A stretch of DNA of 64,000 bases from Isoetes taiwanensis (taxonomy: Eukaryota; Streptophyta; Lycopodiopsida; Isoetales; Isoetaceae), in contig JAJEKV010000062.1 of the NCBI GenBank assembly GCA_021234155.1, positions 6,788,432-6,852,431 of the forward strand, read 5' to 3'. Numbering within the stretch: the stretch's first letter is position 1; each line of letters begins with the position of its first letter. The notes beneath the pieces were generated by a model. It made no database searches, was not told the origin of the DNA, and saw nothing but the letters and a program-made list of their open reading frames with translations. The translations under genes were made by a program, and so were the position numbers. Positions 11,796 through 22,999 of the stretch are shown piece by piece.

Positions 11796-12227
11796 GTAAA
11801 TGATACTCTAGGTGATGATAAACGTCATGAAAAAAAAAGATTTTCACTATCATATTGCTAACAAATGCCTGCTGCTTATGAATGCACCAAGAACATTAGA
11901 TACTGTTTCCAAACCTGTATGGACAAAAGCATCAAAGTAAATAGATGCAATAGATTATTAACAACATGAAGCACCAGAAAAGGTTCAATTATCAGTTTCG
12001 TAAACTTGGAGGCTTTTGATTGAAGAAAGCAATTGCAGGGTACATAGTTCTAATGACAAATCAGTATGTACATTAGCTACTAATATAACATCATCAACAT
12101 TCCAGCATATAAAACATCCCAAGCCCGCTGTAAGATACATTATAGAAAACTTTACAGCAATGGCATTTATTTTATCCGTAAAAAGCAATTCCCACCATTT
12201 TCATTTTCCAAATCTATCTGTTATGAA

Positions 12228-12506
12228 TCATTCTAGGCTCTTCAAGTTTTGGCTCTCACAACTCCACCCCTGGCTGCTTCCAATCTTACGGACCCTAAAT
12301 TTACATGAACAAAATTTAAAGAATAACACACATATCTGTACTAGCATAAACCCAAAATATGAATGATAGAACCATAATGATTTGCTCCTTCTGAGTGCCC
12401 CTGAACGTTTGCATAAAATGTTCTCCATCTTAACTTGATAGAAAAGCAACAAAATAATAAGCCAAAAGAAAATACCAGAATTGAAGCAAATCGCTAATGT
12501 AGCCAC
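12228..12506 (-). pseudogene. possible exon with upstream acceptor, unrecognised
   Basis: The minus-strand frame of 92 codons is identical over most of its length to 35528-35250 in copy 2. Its first part is very hydrophobic, rich in TTTT and pyrimidines, like an intron 3' end (…TTTTCTATCAAG). It is followed by a more protein-like stretch, VKMENILCKRSGALRRSKSL. A splice acceptor just before that stretch is plausible. No family was recognised. Confidence 0.3.
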
Positions 12507-12659
12507 CTGTATTCTAGAATGCCTTGTGCACAGAATAAAAATTAAAGATAAATGGGCTCAGATAATATAAATTTGGTGCACACAATGGGTGAAATTTTGC
12601 TGCTTCACTTGCTTGCAGATTTGCTCCTCTGCTCGTCTGCTGAAGCGCAACGAAACAAC

Positions 12660-13560
12660 CTCTAAGGATGAGTGGGACCAATGCAATTTCTCAAGAAATT
12701 TTGTGGAGCTGACCAATGAAAGTTGCTAAATAACAACATGCCTCCTGATGCTTGATCTTCCTCTGCAGATCCATACAAGCCTCTTCCATTAGTTGACGAC
12801 TTGGCAAATGTTGCAGCCTTCAATTTAGGAAGAGAGAGAACCTTATTGATACCTTGAACAGACAAGTGCCCATCTAGACATCCGTAAAAACATCATGGTC
12901 GTGTACAAGAGCTGCACTTTCACCTTCTCCAAACTAAGCGGTTCCATCAGCTCCATGTGCCACAACCTTCTGATGCAACTTTAGGGTAGAATATTGAACC
13001 TTACCAGACCTTCTGACAGCATCGTGGAGACTTTCTTCAGTTTGGTACTCAGGAGGCGTTGAGTTGCTTTCATTTACAAACCTTGCTAAATCCCAAGCAA
13101 GAGATGTTAGTTTGACTACAAGCTCTGCCATTCTGCTGTACATGAAATCTTGCACATCTTCCAAAAATATGAGGTCCAACCAAATCAACCTATTCTGCTG
13201 AAACCGTAGGATCAAACTCTGAAGCTCCTTCAGGAAATATTGCCTTAACAATGCGACCATTCTCATACAGTGTGCAAGCTGCTTGCGCAAACCCAGGAAT
13301 AAGCAGACCATTGATTGTGAACTACAATATCCTTCTGGATGATGCAGTCTGATGCTGCCACTACCAAACGCTTTACTTTTAGTAGTTTTCCATGGGAAAA
13401 AAGACGCATCTCATTAGAAGATAATGCTTTGAAACCCTTATTGCCCCAATCCGATGTCCGAACTCGGTCTTTCAAGATGTGATTTTTCAAGAGCTTCTTA
13501 ATAGATTTTGCATTGCCTAGAGCCATTAGAAAGTCCTTGAACTTGGGATCTGCTTCTTTT
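12660..13560 (-). pseudogene. exon-like region of an unrecognised minus-strand gene
   Basis: Consecutive minus-strand frames cover this block: 13526-13263, 13311-12934 and 12865-12662. Protein-like segments include ENGRIVKAIFPEGASEFDPT (13267-13190, in the third frame), GKVQYSTLKLHQKVVAHGAD and SVQGINKVLSLPKLKAATFA. Frame changes occur at homopolymers (a T run near 12885, an A/T run near 12940), so at least some look like length errors. A candidate splice donor follows EEDQASG: GTATGT in copy 2 (35763-35758) but GCATGT here (12741-12736). CAG/CTG sites here are mostly preserved between copies, unlike the flanks. No family was recognised. It could be a host gene fragment captured in the repeat. 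Confidence 0.4.
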
Positions 13561-13596
13561 TCAAGAAATGCATTACTCCCGTTCTAGGAGCTTAAT

Positions 13597-13745
13597 ATGT
13601 GTGACTTAACCAAGGCTTATGAAATGCTGGTATGCTGGCTTTGTGTGACTTAACCAAGGCTTATGAAATGCTGGTATGCTGGCTTTATCCCGAGGAACCA
13701 AGGCTTATGAAATGCTGGTATGCTGGCTTTATCCCGAGGAAGCAT
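13597..13745 (+). repeat. short tandem repeat, three units
   Basis: The block AACCAAGGCTTATGAAATGC plus TGGTATGCTGGCTTT occurs three times. The first two units start TGTGTGACTT and the last two end ATCCCGAGGA. The unit is about 44-54 bases. The same array is at 36615-36762 in copy 2. Confidence 0.9.
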
Positions 13746-14289
13746 CATAACTGAGAAGCAAAAACATAGCCTTATGGTTCAAAGCTTCCGTCAGCAATTG
13801 GGGCACCACAGTTAAAGGAAAAGAAGAGCCACAGTCCACGAAGTCATGCTGAGAAATTGAGGGGACTGCCCATGAGTATAGTAGACCTAGAGAAAAGCAA
13901 TCAAACCATTAGAAAGGTTCACTGGAAATGTTAAAGAGGTGGTTCATGTAATATCCATTGCATTGATGCAGCGGATGACCAGATATACCACTGTTCTTTG
14001 GCCAGATATACGACATCCTGGATGGCTGTCCTATTCTATCCGCCAAAAGATCAACTAGTATAAAAGTATAGATACCAAGTCTTCATTCTTGCACACTAAC
14101 TTGCCATTCTAGTGCCTCAAAATGGACGTCTCATCTGGATGCAGTTAGAAATGGCTTCTTATGACAACATGAGATCCTAAACTTATAGAATGCAGTTTCT
14201 CAATTTTCTGTTGGGCAAGACATTTAAGGTTAAGGCGCCTCAACTAAACATAAACTTTACATCTCACATATAAATCCTGAGCATCATAT

Positions 14290-14995
14290 TACCTCAGCAG
14301 AGTGCAAAACTAATCCTTCAGGGAAAAGTTCGCCATTAGAAACATAATTCATCAAAGAAAAAGATTGGCATCACATTTGACTATAGCTCGTTTATCATAT
14401 TCATAGGATAGATGCGAAATAGAACACTGCTCATCCTATCATCCAAGTCAGTATGTTCTATTATTTCGTTTGCCAATTTGGGGGAGCATTCAATGGTTTT
14501 GCCTAGATTTTTGCCTCATTGTATGTGAAACCGCAAAGATGTAAAAAATGCCTGATTTGAGCTGCTTTATTTGCCAGTCAAAATCATTTTTGACTGTTAG
14601 ATGAATTTTTTTCTTTTCTATGATGGTATCATGGAAAGAATGGATATTCACATTTGACAGCCCTTCTTTTAGTCACTGAAGCATCCACCAAATCAGTGGT
14701 TGAGACTAATTTTGCTGCAGATAATGCAATCGGCACTGTGAATCCGGCAGGGGAAGATTTGCTGACAGTGGCTGACAGTGAGGCGTATTGGGCTCTGTTT
14801 GATTCCGGCAGGGTGGAGCAGGGGATTGATGCAGAATGCGGGCTTGAATGCTGCTTCCAGCAGAATGCTCAAAGAATAAAATGGCCCTGAAAGAATGGCA
14901 TCCTTGGTTGATTCCGGTAGGGTGTGAGCGGTGGCAGCAGAAGGCTGGCCGGTAGCCTGGCTGGGTACAGGCTGCCTTGGTTTTTTTTTTTCAAG
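14290..14995. other. block that does not match the second copy of the duplication
   Basis: Short anchors still align (GGCATCACATTTGACTATAG, GAGACTAATTTTG, CTCAAAGAATAAAATGG) with about 37310-37830. Between them the two copies carry different sequence. Here the inserts are rich in CAG and CTG. A plus frame at 14654-14890 has no recognisable domain. Confidence 0.6.
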
Positions 14996-15319
14996 ATTTT
15001 TTTGGACCATTGGATCACGGACAAAAATTTATGGCCCTTTTTCAACCTTGGAATATTCCAGTTCCTATGAAGGATTGAAAAAACCTAAGGAATGAATAAT
15101 AATGAATAACAACAGTTTAAAAGAAATAAATTAAGCTAAATAAGTGAAGAAAAGCAGAATACGCCCAACTAACCTCTTCAGCTTTCCATTTAGACTATAA
15201 CCTTCATCGAAATAAACCCTAAGCTTCCCATTTGAACTGCTTTTCACTGAGAAGCCTAGTTCAAGCATGAGATTAAAAAACAGCTTGAATTGATTGAAGG
15301 GGGCCGCGCGAACGCGAGC

Positions 15320-16340
15320 CCCCACTACCACAAATTATGACGTGCACTCTCCCCTTGGGGAGATGCTAGAACGATTCACGCCCTAGTGCAATGGCGCAAA
15401 CCATCCTAGGCCATCGACCTTCTAGATCATCGATAGACCCCGCCCAGGTAAGTATGGTGCAGAGTGCCCTCTCTTTTATTTTATCATCTTCTCGTGCCTT
15501 CTTCTGCAACTTATTCCTGTGGGATATCTATCCATTCTTCTGCAACTTATTCCTGAGATCCCTCCCCGAACAACTCATTGAATTCGGTTTCCTTCGTGAA
15601 GAATCGGAACCTGCCTCTCCACAAAACCTTCGTGCAAAAATTTTGGGCCTGCACATTGTCTTCTCTTGGGTACACATTGGTTTTCCTCCTATATTCCTTT
15701 GCAATGATTCCTCTGAAGTTATCCTATGCTCGGCCTCTCGGGTTTGGATTCAATTGCTACTATTCCAAAGTGAAATGAAAGCCATTAGTTGAACTATAAT
15801 AATCACCAATAGCCAAGCGCTTGTCCAAAGAGAATGAAGTATGACATCCGAGCATCTAGAAAGGTCGGATTCCTTGCTTTAGAATTTAACAAATGCATAA
15901 GATAGCAATGTACGAAACAATTGCATTGGTTTTAGTCTAATTCGACGCGGCATTTATATCGGCATTCATATGTTTGTTTTCCTATATACTGGACATTATT
16001 GTTTGTCCTTGTTGTGTACATTATATATGTTCAATATTAGATGGACAAGGTGCCAGAGCACTATGGATTGCCCCAATGCCATGGGCAATGTTCTGTTTTC
16101 AGCACAAGCTTTTGAAAAACGTGAACAAGTTTATGTTTTATATGTTGCTTTAAGCATAGGATATTGAGAATTAATTGTGGTCTTTTCTAATATTGCACTG
16201 GCCTCATATATTAAAAAGATGGCACCCATTATTTCTTTTGGCATCGATTCTTGCTAGCCATGCCTAAAACATGATATAAATTGTTTCGGATCTGCGTCTT
16301 CTATGAGGGGTCAAGTAGTAGCACTTGGCCAAATTTGTGG
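15320..16340. other. unrecognised AT-rich stretch with short frames
   Basis: Plus frames at 15391-15792 (133 codons) and 15970-16167 have no recognised domain. The first is shorter and shifted in copy 2 (38313-38570). A short repeat, TCTTCTGCAACTTATTCCTG, occurs at 15499 and 15537. The block is non-coding as far as can be seen. Confidence 0.35.
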
Positions 16341-16354
16341 TGCTTAACCGAGAT

Positions 16355-16589
16355 ATAGAGAATTTTCTACAAATGTATAGCATTCCCAAGTAGTGTTACC
16401 GGGTGCTACATGACCCATTGATTAGCCGATTGCTATGCAAGGCCCAATTATCACCCGGATTAATGAATATCTGAGATCAACTTTAATGGTTATATAGAGT
16501 CTTATTATCAGCCACTCCCTTTCCTTATACATCTTCACCATTGTCATTTAGTTAACTCTTTGCTCCTCCTACTTAGACACTCAACTAGC
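16355..16589 (+). repeat. direct repeat flanking CACTA terminus, left unit
   Basis: The run from GAGAATTTTCTACAAATGTA through CACTCAACTAG recurs at about 16925-17165. The two units bracket the CACTA-type sequence. Confidence 0.8.
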
Positions 16590-16902
16590 CACTACAAGAA
16601 AAAGGTACCTATAGTGTCTAAAGTAACATCAATATTTTTGACACTAGCCGAACCTGTCAAATCCCAATTATTGTCACAATCTTGACGCTATATTTGTCGT
16701 GATCATTTGTCACAAATACGCCACAATCGCGTCAGCAGTTATGTCAAGTTTGTGGCTTCAATTTCTGTCATAATATTGATGCAAAGTCAAATTCCAGCTA
16801 CATCATAATCTAGAAGATGTCAAACTTGTGACAATATCTTAACAACAATTGTGATAAATAAACAAAACCTATAGGTATAATGTTGCATCAACATTGTGGC
16901 AA
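16590..16902 (+). mobile_element. CACTA (En/Spm) transposon terminus, truncated
   Basis: It begins CACTACAAGAAAAAGG, the canonical terminal sequence of plant CACTA elements. It is followed by TAGTGTC/GACAC-type subterminal repeats, where TGTCA and TGACA motifs recur, as is usual for the subterminal transposase-binding region of this superfamily. No matching inverted terminus (CTTGTAGTG) was seen, so only one end is present. The counterpart in the duplicated copy is at 39382. Confidence 0.75.
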
Positions 16903-16919
16903 GCTAGATAGAGAATTTT

Positions 16920-17165
16920 CATTAACCGAGATAGGGAATTTTCTACAAATGTATAGCATTCGATGTTAAGGTGTTACATGACCCATTTATTAGCCAGATT
17001 GCTATGCAAGGCCCAATTATCATCAGTTAATGAATATACAGGGTCCCAATATCAACTTTAATGGTTATATAGAGTCTTATTATCAGCCACTCCCTTTTCT
17101 TATACATCTTCACCATTGTCATTTAGTTAACTCTTTGCTCCTCCTCCTTAGGCACTCAACTAGCC
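16920..17165 (+). repeat. direct repeat flanking CACTA terminus, right unit
   Basis: This is a second copy of 16355-16589, with GGGTCCCAATATCAAC inserted relative to the first. It ends CACTCAACTAGCC and then runs on into sequence shared with both arms of the large inverted repeat further right. Confidence 0.8.
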
Positions 17166-17267
17166 TACATCTTCTTTGACAAGGATTCACACACAATTTT
17201 CGGGTATGTAATCCCATTGTGATGTTCTGGATTGCATACCACACCGAAGCTTCCACCCCCTCGATAA

Positions 17268-17861
17268 TCATAATCTGCATACCAGATCATGTTGACAATT
17301 CCATGTTCTGCAAACTTTGAGTTGACTCTTGTCAAGTAACAAACTATAAATCACAGAGACCTTATATCCCTTACCATCAGAGATCCAATTATGAAGACAG
17401 TTATCATTACCCCTTGGGTGCCTGGTGACTAAGGAATAGATTTTTCTGTTGGTCTCTGTATCAGACAACCGAGTAGTTAGCTCCCCCCATTCTCTCCAAG
17501 TCTCATTATTCATGAGGGAGCCTATGGTGTGTAGCCCACCAGTGCACCACTCCTTGTATTTGAGGGGGTGCTTGAGGGCCAAACAACCTTCATCCTCATT
17601 TATCAAATCCCATGCCGAAGAAACCATGATCTGCCATTGACCGAGTCCAACTCCCTTGCTCTGAAGCATGGAGAGACCAAATTCCAGGCTGAGAGAATAC
17701 GTCTCAATTTTGGATGTGCCAGGGGAGGGTTTAATCTGGTAAAATGCTGAGTCCGGGAGTTGATGAGGAAGAGAAGGGGCACCTACTATGGTTGTGGTCC
17801 CTAACCAGTATTTCACAAGTTTGAGAGCAGGTGATGGACTTTCGTAGTCGTGGATCTCCAC
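17268..17861 (-). pseudogene. LINE ORF2 C-terminal region
   Basis: An open frame of 197 codons on the minus strand. It lies downstream of the RT where L1-type ORF2 has its connector and zinc-binding tail. The stretch NRKIYSLVTRHPRG and the Trp/Cys-containing C-terminus (CRTWNCQHDLVC) fit loosely, but the full Cys/His pattern is not seen before the frame ends at 17268. Assignment rests mainly on position. Confidence 0.5.
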
Positions 17862-19211
17862 TATTTTTTGACCTGAGCCCGAGCTTGGGAAAATAGGTCT
17901 TTACATCCTAATCCTCCTTCCTTCTTTGGCAAGGTCAAATTATCCCGTGAGACCATTCTTGCTCCCCGCCGATGTATTCCCTCATAGCGCTTTCAGCTTC
18001 CTATATGATGCCTTATCAGCCTATGATTACCGAGAAAAGTAGATGTGTGTCTTTGGCAATCACACCGCAATTATACCCACACTCGCTAAAGAGAGAGATT
18101 TAGAGTACATCCAGATCTTCCTCTTCATCCCGCTTTACAATTGAGTCCCATAGTCCGTAAAAATTCATATTGACGACTCGAGGCAACCCTAGAAGTTTTG
18201 TGGCGATTTGTGTCCAAGAACTTTGATGCCATGCAGCTCATCCCCGGGGTTGCATGACAATGGTGCTCTTATTCTTATTCGTAAGGACACCGTAAGCACT
18301 CCCAAAGAGTTGTAGCATATTTAGGAAATTAGGAAGACTTGATCCATCATTCTCAAGAAATGCAAATGTGTCATCGATATTGCATGATGACAAAGTCTCC
18401 CATACCTTGTGGAAGTTGGAGGCCCCGGATCTCTTTTTGTAGCTACCATATTGAGTGTGGCCCCGGTTACCATTTTTGCAACAATTAAGAACAGATAGGG
18501 AGCCGAGGGCATCCCCTGTCTTACCCCTTTTTGCATTCAAAGAACTTGGTAGGGGATCCATTGACCATGACTCAGAGCAACCAAAGATCATTAAGACTAT
18601 GCACTTTCCCTATCACTCCATCGAGAAGCCAAGCTGTGCCATTGCCATATAGAGGAACTTCCAATTAATTGTATCATAGGCCCGTCTTGAAATCCAAATT
18701 AACTAGCATGCGCTCGCTTGGAGTGAAGGTTCCAAAGTAAACCCTCATGAGCCCCTATGAAGTTATCCAAGATGCTCCTTTCTCGGGTGAAGGCTGATTG
18801 CAATCGGATTTATTACCTTTTGGAGAACCCCTTGATTCTATTAGCCGAATCTTGGCCAAGATTTTATATGAAGAGTTTGTGAGTGATATTGGCCTCCAAT
18901 CCTGAGAAGGCAACAGAGCATCAACTTTGGGAATTAGGGCAATCCCGGGCCAAGATTTATGGTGGGTGTACCTTTGGGGCAGCCCAAGCTCCCTGGATGA
19001 ATGTGGTTAGGTCCTGCTTCATGATGTCCCAGAAAGCCACATAGAATTCCGGGGGGATTCCATCAGGGCCAGGGCTCTTCCCGTGAGCCATACCTGTAAG
19101 AGTTTTCCCAATTTCCTCCGTAGAAGGTTGTCGTAGCGTAGCCATCATCATCAATTGCTTGGTCACCGGACCAAGCTTATGAAAGAAGTGCTTAAGATTG
19201 GCCTCATTCAC
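17862..19211 (-). pseudogene. LINE reverse transcriptase domain, frameshifted
   Basis: The RT palm/finger motifs are visible in three broken frames: GKSPGPDGIPPEFY near 19100 (the L1 RT motif GKAPGPDG), QKGVRQGMPSAPYLFLIVAK at about 18530-18470 (cf. QGDPLSPYLF), and IDDTFAFLENDGSSLPNFLN at about 18385 (the position of the catalytic Y/FADD). The usual alanine before DD is not present in this reading. 18000-18240 and 18600-18950 are heavily interrupted. RT identity is clear. Activity is not expected. Confidence 0.8.
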
Positions 19212-19237
19212 CGTGAGTCAAAAAAAAGTCCTTGTAT

Positions 19238-20456
19238 TTAGTATGGAAGAAGTCCAATAGATTTTCCCCGCCTCGAGATCTTTTGGCCTTCTTCTGTAAC
19301 CGAGATGATGCCATTGTTCATGATTCGCCCTTTTGCTGTCCTGAAGAAGAGCTTAGAGCTACATCTGTCCATGCAATTAACATTGATGCATTTACTCTTG
19401 ATGATAAGACCCTTAGCTTCTGTCTCCTCAATGTTTTTGACCTTTCTTTCCAGGTGTTCCTCCTCCTTATGCAAATCCACATTGTATGGGTCATCAAAAA
19501 TCCTTTGCCTAATTTCTTTGACCTGAAGATAGATGTCTATTTTTTCCTTTTTCATATTTCCATTCCACCTTTTACCCCATAGTTTCAGCCAGTCCTTTAT
19601 CTTCCTCATTTTGTTTACAAACCCCTTCATTGATCCACTCTGCTGCAATGGGGGTAGGGATTTGTAGAAGTCCTGGAATTCTCGACAGAAGACTTCATTG
19701 TTGAGAAGGCTGGTGTTCACTTTAAAGGGGGTGTTAGCTCCCCCTTTAACTGAGTTGCCTACTTCCATGATCTGTGGGAAGTGGTCTGATATTGAGTTAC
19801 TGTGGTCCCCATTTATAATTATTTGTGGCCACATACTGACATCTTTAGTGTAAAACTTGTCTAGGAGACAAAACACCCTATCATTCCCTACCCTTTTGTT
19901 ACTCCAGGAGTACACATTAGTTGAGGAGGGGGCTTGATACACAAAGATATCCATAAGTTTGTCCCACTGGAATCTTTCATTTTTTGTCATGTTCAGCTTT
20001 TTGCCTAACTTCTGGTTCCACAAAGGGGTATTGTTGAAGTCTCCACTCAGCACCCAGCTGTCTGCTTGCATGGTAGGAATCCAGTCAGCCATGTCCTTCC
20101 ATTGTCTTTCCCTCTCCTCAGGATCTGTGGATGCATATACATTAATTATCCCAACTTTGTCTTCCCCCACCCTAAGGAAAATGACATGCCATCTGCCAGA
20201 GGGATGGTGATATGACCCTAGAGGAGAATAAGAGTTCCATATTGTGCAAATCCCCCCTTTGGTACCATCAGCTGGTGACCATATGGATCCTCCATTAGGC
20301 ATAACCCAGTTCCCCAGATTTGAGGCTTCAAAACTTGGAAGCCTATGTTCTTGAATAAGGACAATGTCAGCCCTCATTTCTTTCAAAGCAATGATAACTC
20401 TTCTTCGCTTCAGGGGGCCCTTTAATCCCCCTCACATTCCATGTGACAATCTTCAT
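19238..20456 (-). pseudogene. LINE ORF2 endonuclease domain (APE-like)
   Basis: The frame starts at an ATG (20456-20454) reading MKIVTWNVRG, the usual N-terminus of the plant LINE endonuclease. One extra C in a C run near 20418 shifts the frame, and it then continues as a 382-codon frame from 20386. Catalytic-site motifs of the exonuclease/endonuclease/phosphatase fold are present: IQEHR with the metal-binding Glu, SGDFNN, and SDHFP near the end of the domain. After the domain (about residue 230) a Lys/Glu-rich linker leads to the RT. This is the best-preserved frame in the window. The single-base error could be a sequencing error. Confidence 0.88.
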
Positions 20457-21177
20457 GCCTTTTTGATCCGTGATTGGCCCATAAGGATTAGGAGTATAGA
20501 TCTTTCTCTGCCTTTGTTTTTTGGTTGGTTGGGGGTGAAAAGGACTCTTCCCCGAGTGTCTTCATCACCGCTTTCTTCATCATTCCAGAATTTTCCATGT
20601 GGGGTGTCCCCTATTTCCAATTCCAAAGGAGCATGAGACCCCTTGGATGTCATCTTCCCTGCTCAGAGCCACCGTGCCACTTGTTCCAACATGGGAGAGT
20701 TATTTATAATTAGATCGATGGGTAGAACCATTTCTCGATTCTTGAGTTCCCCGATCTCCATCTCAAGTGCTATCTCTTGTGAGGGGGTTCAGAAAATCCT
20801 CCTCAAAACCACCCTTGTGATTCTCATCACCCCTGAATGGTCACATACATATCCTCTCGATTGAGGGAGTATCCTTAAACAGCTTGGATAACAGGGGAGA
20901 GGAAAGGGTTTTAGAGGGTTCTCCCTGCTCTAAAATTTTCCACCCGAAATCATCCGACTCAGGAGTATTCATTAATAGGAGGCCTACTTGGTTCCTCAAT
21001 GGTCAAAGACTCCTAGCTCTTGCCCTCATGGGCTGGGGTAACAATCGAGCATCCGGATCTACCACTTCTTTCCCCTTTGCCTTGTTCAAGACCTTTATCT
21101 CCATGTTTTCCTCGCTTGGAATCGACCTTCTTCCTCCATTGCCTCTTTTTTCTTCTTTAATTTTTGCTCCTCCCCGC
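20457..21177 (-). pseudogene. region upstream of LINE endonuclease, possible ORF1 C-terminus
   Basis: Minus-strand frames (21212-21003 and 20653-20453, joined by shifts) run almost continuously into the endonuclease start. The text is acidic and polar (DEESGDEDTRGR; KVLNKAKGKEVVDPDARLL). Plant LINEs carry ORF1 at this place, but neither a zinc knuckle nor the usual ORF1 RNA-binding domain was seen. Part of the 5' element is probably missing because the chromovirus begins at about 21178. Confidence 0.4.
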
Positions 21178-21399
21178 CCAGTTCTTGATCCAGTTCTTCG
21201 CTCCAATTCCATCCCCTGTTGCTCCTACTTGATGTTTGTTCCTGCCTGTTCCTCGCTCTTGATCCCCGCTCAGAGGCTTTTTTGCCCCTCAGCTCCAGAT
21301 CTCGAAGATCTCTCTTCACAAGTTTATTAGATCTGGTAGACAAGATCCCAGATCAGCATTTGCAATCCAAGTCCATCCTTCGACTAGCTCGCTTCAAAC

Positions 21400-22200
21400 G
21401 CCCAAACGCCTCGCTTCCCGCTGCTCCCCGGATAAGTACAAGGATTTTGGCGATGTTTTTGATAAGGTCAAAGCCGGCAAGCTTCCCGAGCATCGTCCTT
21501 ATGATCTGCCCCATTGATCTTGACCAGGGGACTAATTCCCAGCCATTTGGCCCTATCTATGGCTTGTCGCCAACAGAATTGGAGACTTTGCGGACCTATA
21601 TCGAGGAGAATCTTGCAACTGGGTTTATTCGACATTCCCAGTCACCCGCAGGAGCTGCCATCTTCTTTGTTTCCAAGAAGGATGGTTCTTTGTGTTGGTC
21701 GTGGATTTATCGCGACCTCAACAAGATCATCATACAGAATTGGTATCCTCTCCCTCCTCGATTCCAAAGTTACTTGAGTGGCTCCAAGGTGCACGATACT
21801 TCACAAAAATTGATCTTCGAGGTGCCTATAATCTTATCCGTATCAGAGAAGGTGATGAGTGGAAGACAACCTTTCGAACTCCTGGTATGATCATTTTGAG
21901 TATACCGTCATGCCTTTCGCCTTATCAATGCTCCAGCAGCCCTTTCAAAGACATGGCTAACGATGTTTTTCGAGAGTTTTGGATCTTTTTGTTATCGCTT
22001 ATCTAGATGATGTTCTGATTTATTCAAAGACTTTGGAGGAGCATGAAGAACATGTCGAAGGTCCTTCGTGCTTACGGAACATGGACTTTATGCCAAGTTG
22101 GAGAAGTGTCGGGCCGAAAGGGGACAATGTCGAAGTTTCGGGCTATCGATCACGCCTCGTGGTGTTACCATGGATCTAGAGAAGGTCAGTTCTTGATTGA
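21400..22200 (+). pseudogene. chromovirus reverse transcriptase domain, copy 1
   Basis: In broken frames the following can be read: [29 protein letters not shown], the YRDLNK motif, [12 protein letters not shown] and the catalytic [10 protein letters not shown] (about 22000-22030) followed by TLEEHEEHV. These are the standard Ty3/gypsy RT blocks in order. At least four frame changes occur. Two lie next to sites where copy 2 has a different reading. Confidence 0.85.
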
Positions 22201-22720
22201 GAAACACCTTCCTCGGTTAAAGATGTACAAAGGTTTCTTGGGGTTTGCTAATTTTATCGCCACTTCATCAAGGACTATTCGAGATCGCCTTGCCTTTGAC
22301 ACGCCTCACCGTGAAGGATGTTCCTTTTAAGTGGACAATTGAAGCGTAATCAGCATTCATCATTCTCAAGCATGTCTTTACAAAGAGCACCGTTCTTGCA
22401 CACCCGATCCTCGGCCCCTATATTCTCGGTTTATGCATCGATTTTGCTCTTGGCAAAGATCTTGTTGCAAGAGGGGATGATCATGAGTCGCACCCGACGC
22501 CTATCATTCCCGAAAGTTCCAGCTGCAAAAATCAACTATCCTATTTACGATAAGGAACTTTTTGGCGCATTGTTGACTCTTTTCGAGAGGGGCGACGATT
22601 TCTTGAGGGTTATCCTCATAAGGTGATCAGATACTGAATCATCGCAACTGGAGTATTTCCAGTCGCTTTCGAAGTTCTTAATCGTCGTCAAGCTCGGTGG
22701 CATACACAGGTGCTATCCCG
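22200..22720 (+). pseudogene. chromovirus RNase H region, copy 1
   Basis: Frame pieces read GFANFIATSSRTIRDRLA (the RT-RNase H connector, usually GFANFYR), AKINYPIYDKELFGALLTLFE (cf. the conserved YDKELLAI block) and AKILLQEG. After it, at 22640-22790, comes a tract equivalent to the conserved RW...LS...F...RPG...DALSRR segment. Copy 2 lacks part of that tract. Confidence 0.75.
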
Positions 22721-22999
22721 CTTTGATTTCATCATCAAGTTTCGGCCGCACGCTTCAAGGAAAACCGATGCTCTTTCTCGTAGATCTTATTTCGAACCTA
22801 AGGGAGCCAAATTTGATCGAAGAATCACAGGTTATTCTAGGACCTGATCGTTTACAGCTCATGGCCATCACTTTGTTCAAAGGCCTCATGATACATCCTT
22901 GTTGGAGTTTGTTTGAGCATCTCTTCCTTCCTCGACCCATTGGCGCAGGACATAATATCACAAGCTTTGGCTCAAGACCATCTTCCCCGACAAAATGAG

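Larger units (their letters stand above)
5000..17239 (+). repeat. 12.2 kb directly duplicated segment, copy 1
   Basis: From GATGGAGACTTGGATGCGG at 5000 to GATTGCATAC at 17239 the sequence can be followed colinearly in 27962-40031. Both ends are sharp: the flanking sequence differs immediately outside. Differences between copies are mostly 1-4 base indels and CAG/CTG-linked changes between 5.0 and 11.3 kb. They are few and SNP-like at 12.0-14.2 kb. At 14.3-15.0 kb there are blocks that do not align. The segment holds a LINE 3' remnant, a GC island, exon-like pieces, short tandem repeats and a CACTA terminus. It could be a true segmental duplication or an assembly or haplotype redundancy. Confidence 0.92.
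17240..21177 (-). mobile_element. L1-type LINE (non-LTR retrotransposon), degenerate
   Basis: Minus-strand order is N-terminal region, APE-like endonuclease, reverse transcriptase, C-terminal domain, which is the ORF2 order of plant L1-type LINEs. The downstream end coincides with the end of the 12 kb duplicated copy (17239), and no poly-A tail is visible, so the 3' end seems cut by the rearrangement. At its other end it abuts the chromovirus at about 21178. Frameshifts are frequent in the RT part and rare in the endonuclease part. Confidence 0.85.

Noticed and set aside
13597-13745. CRISPR-like array
   Set aside because: Three adjacent units without unique spacers, in a plant-type repeat region.
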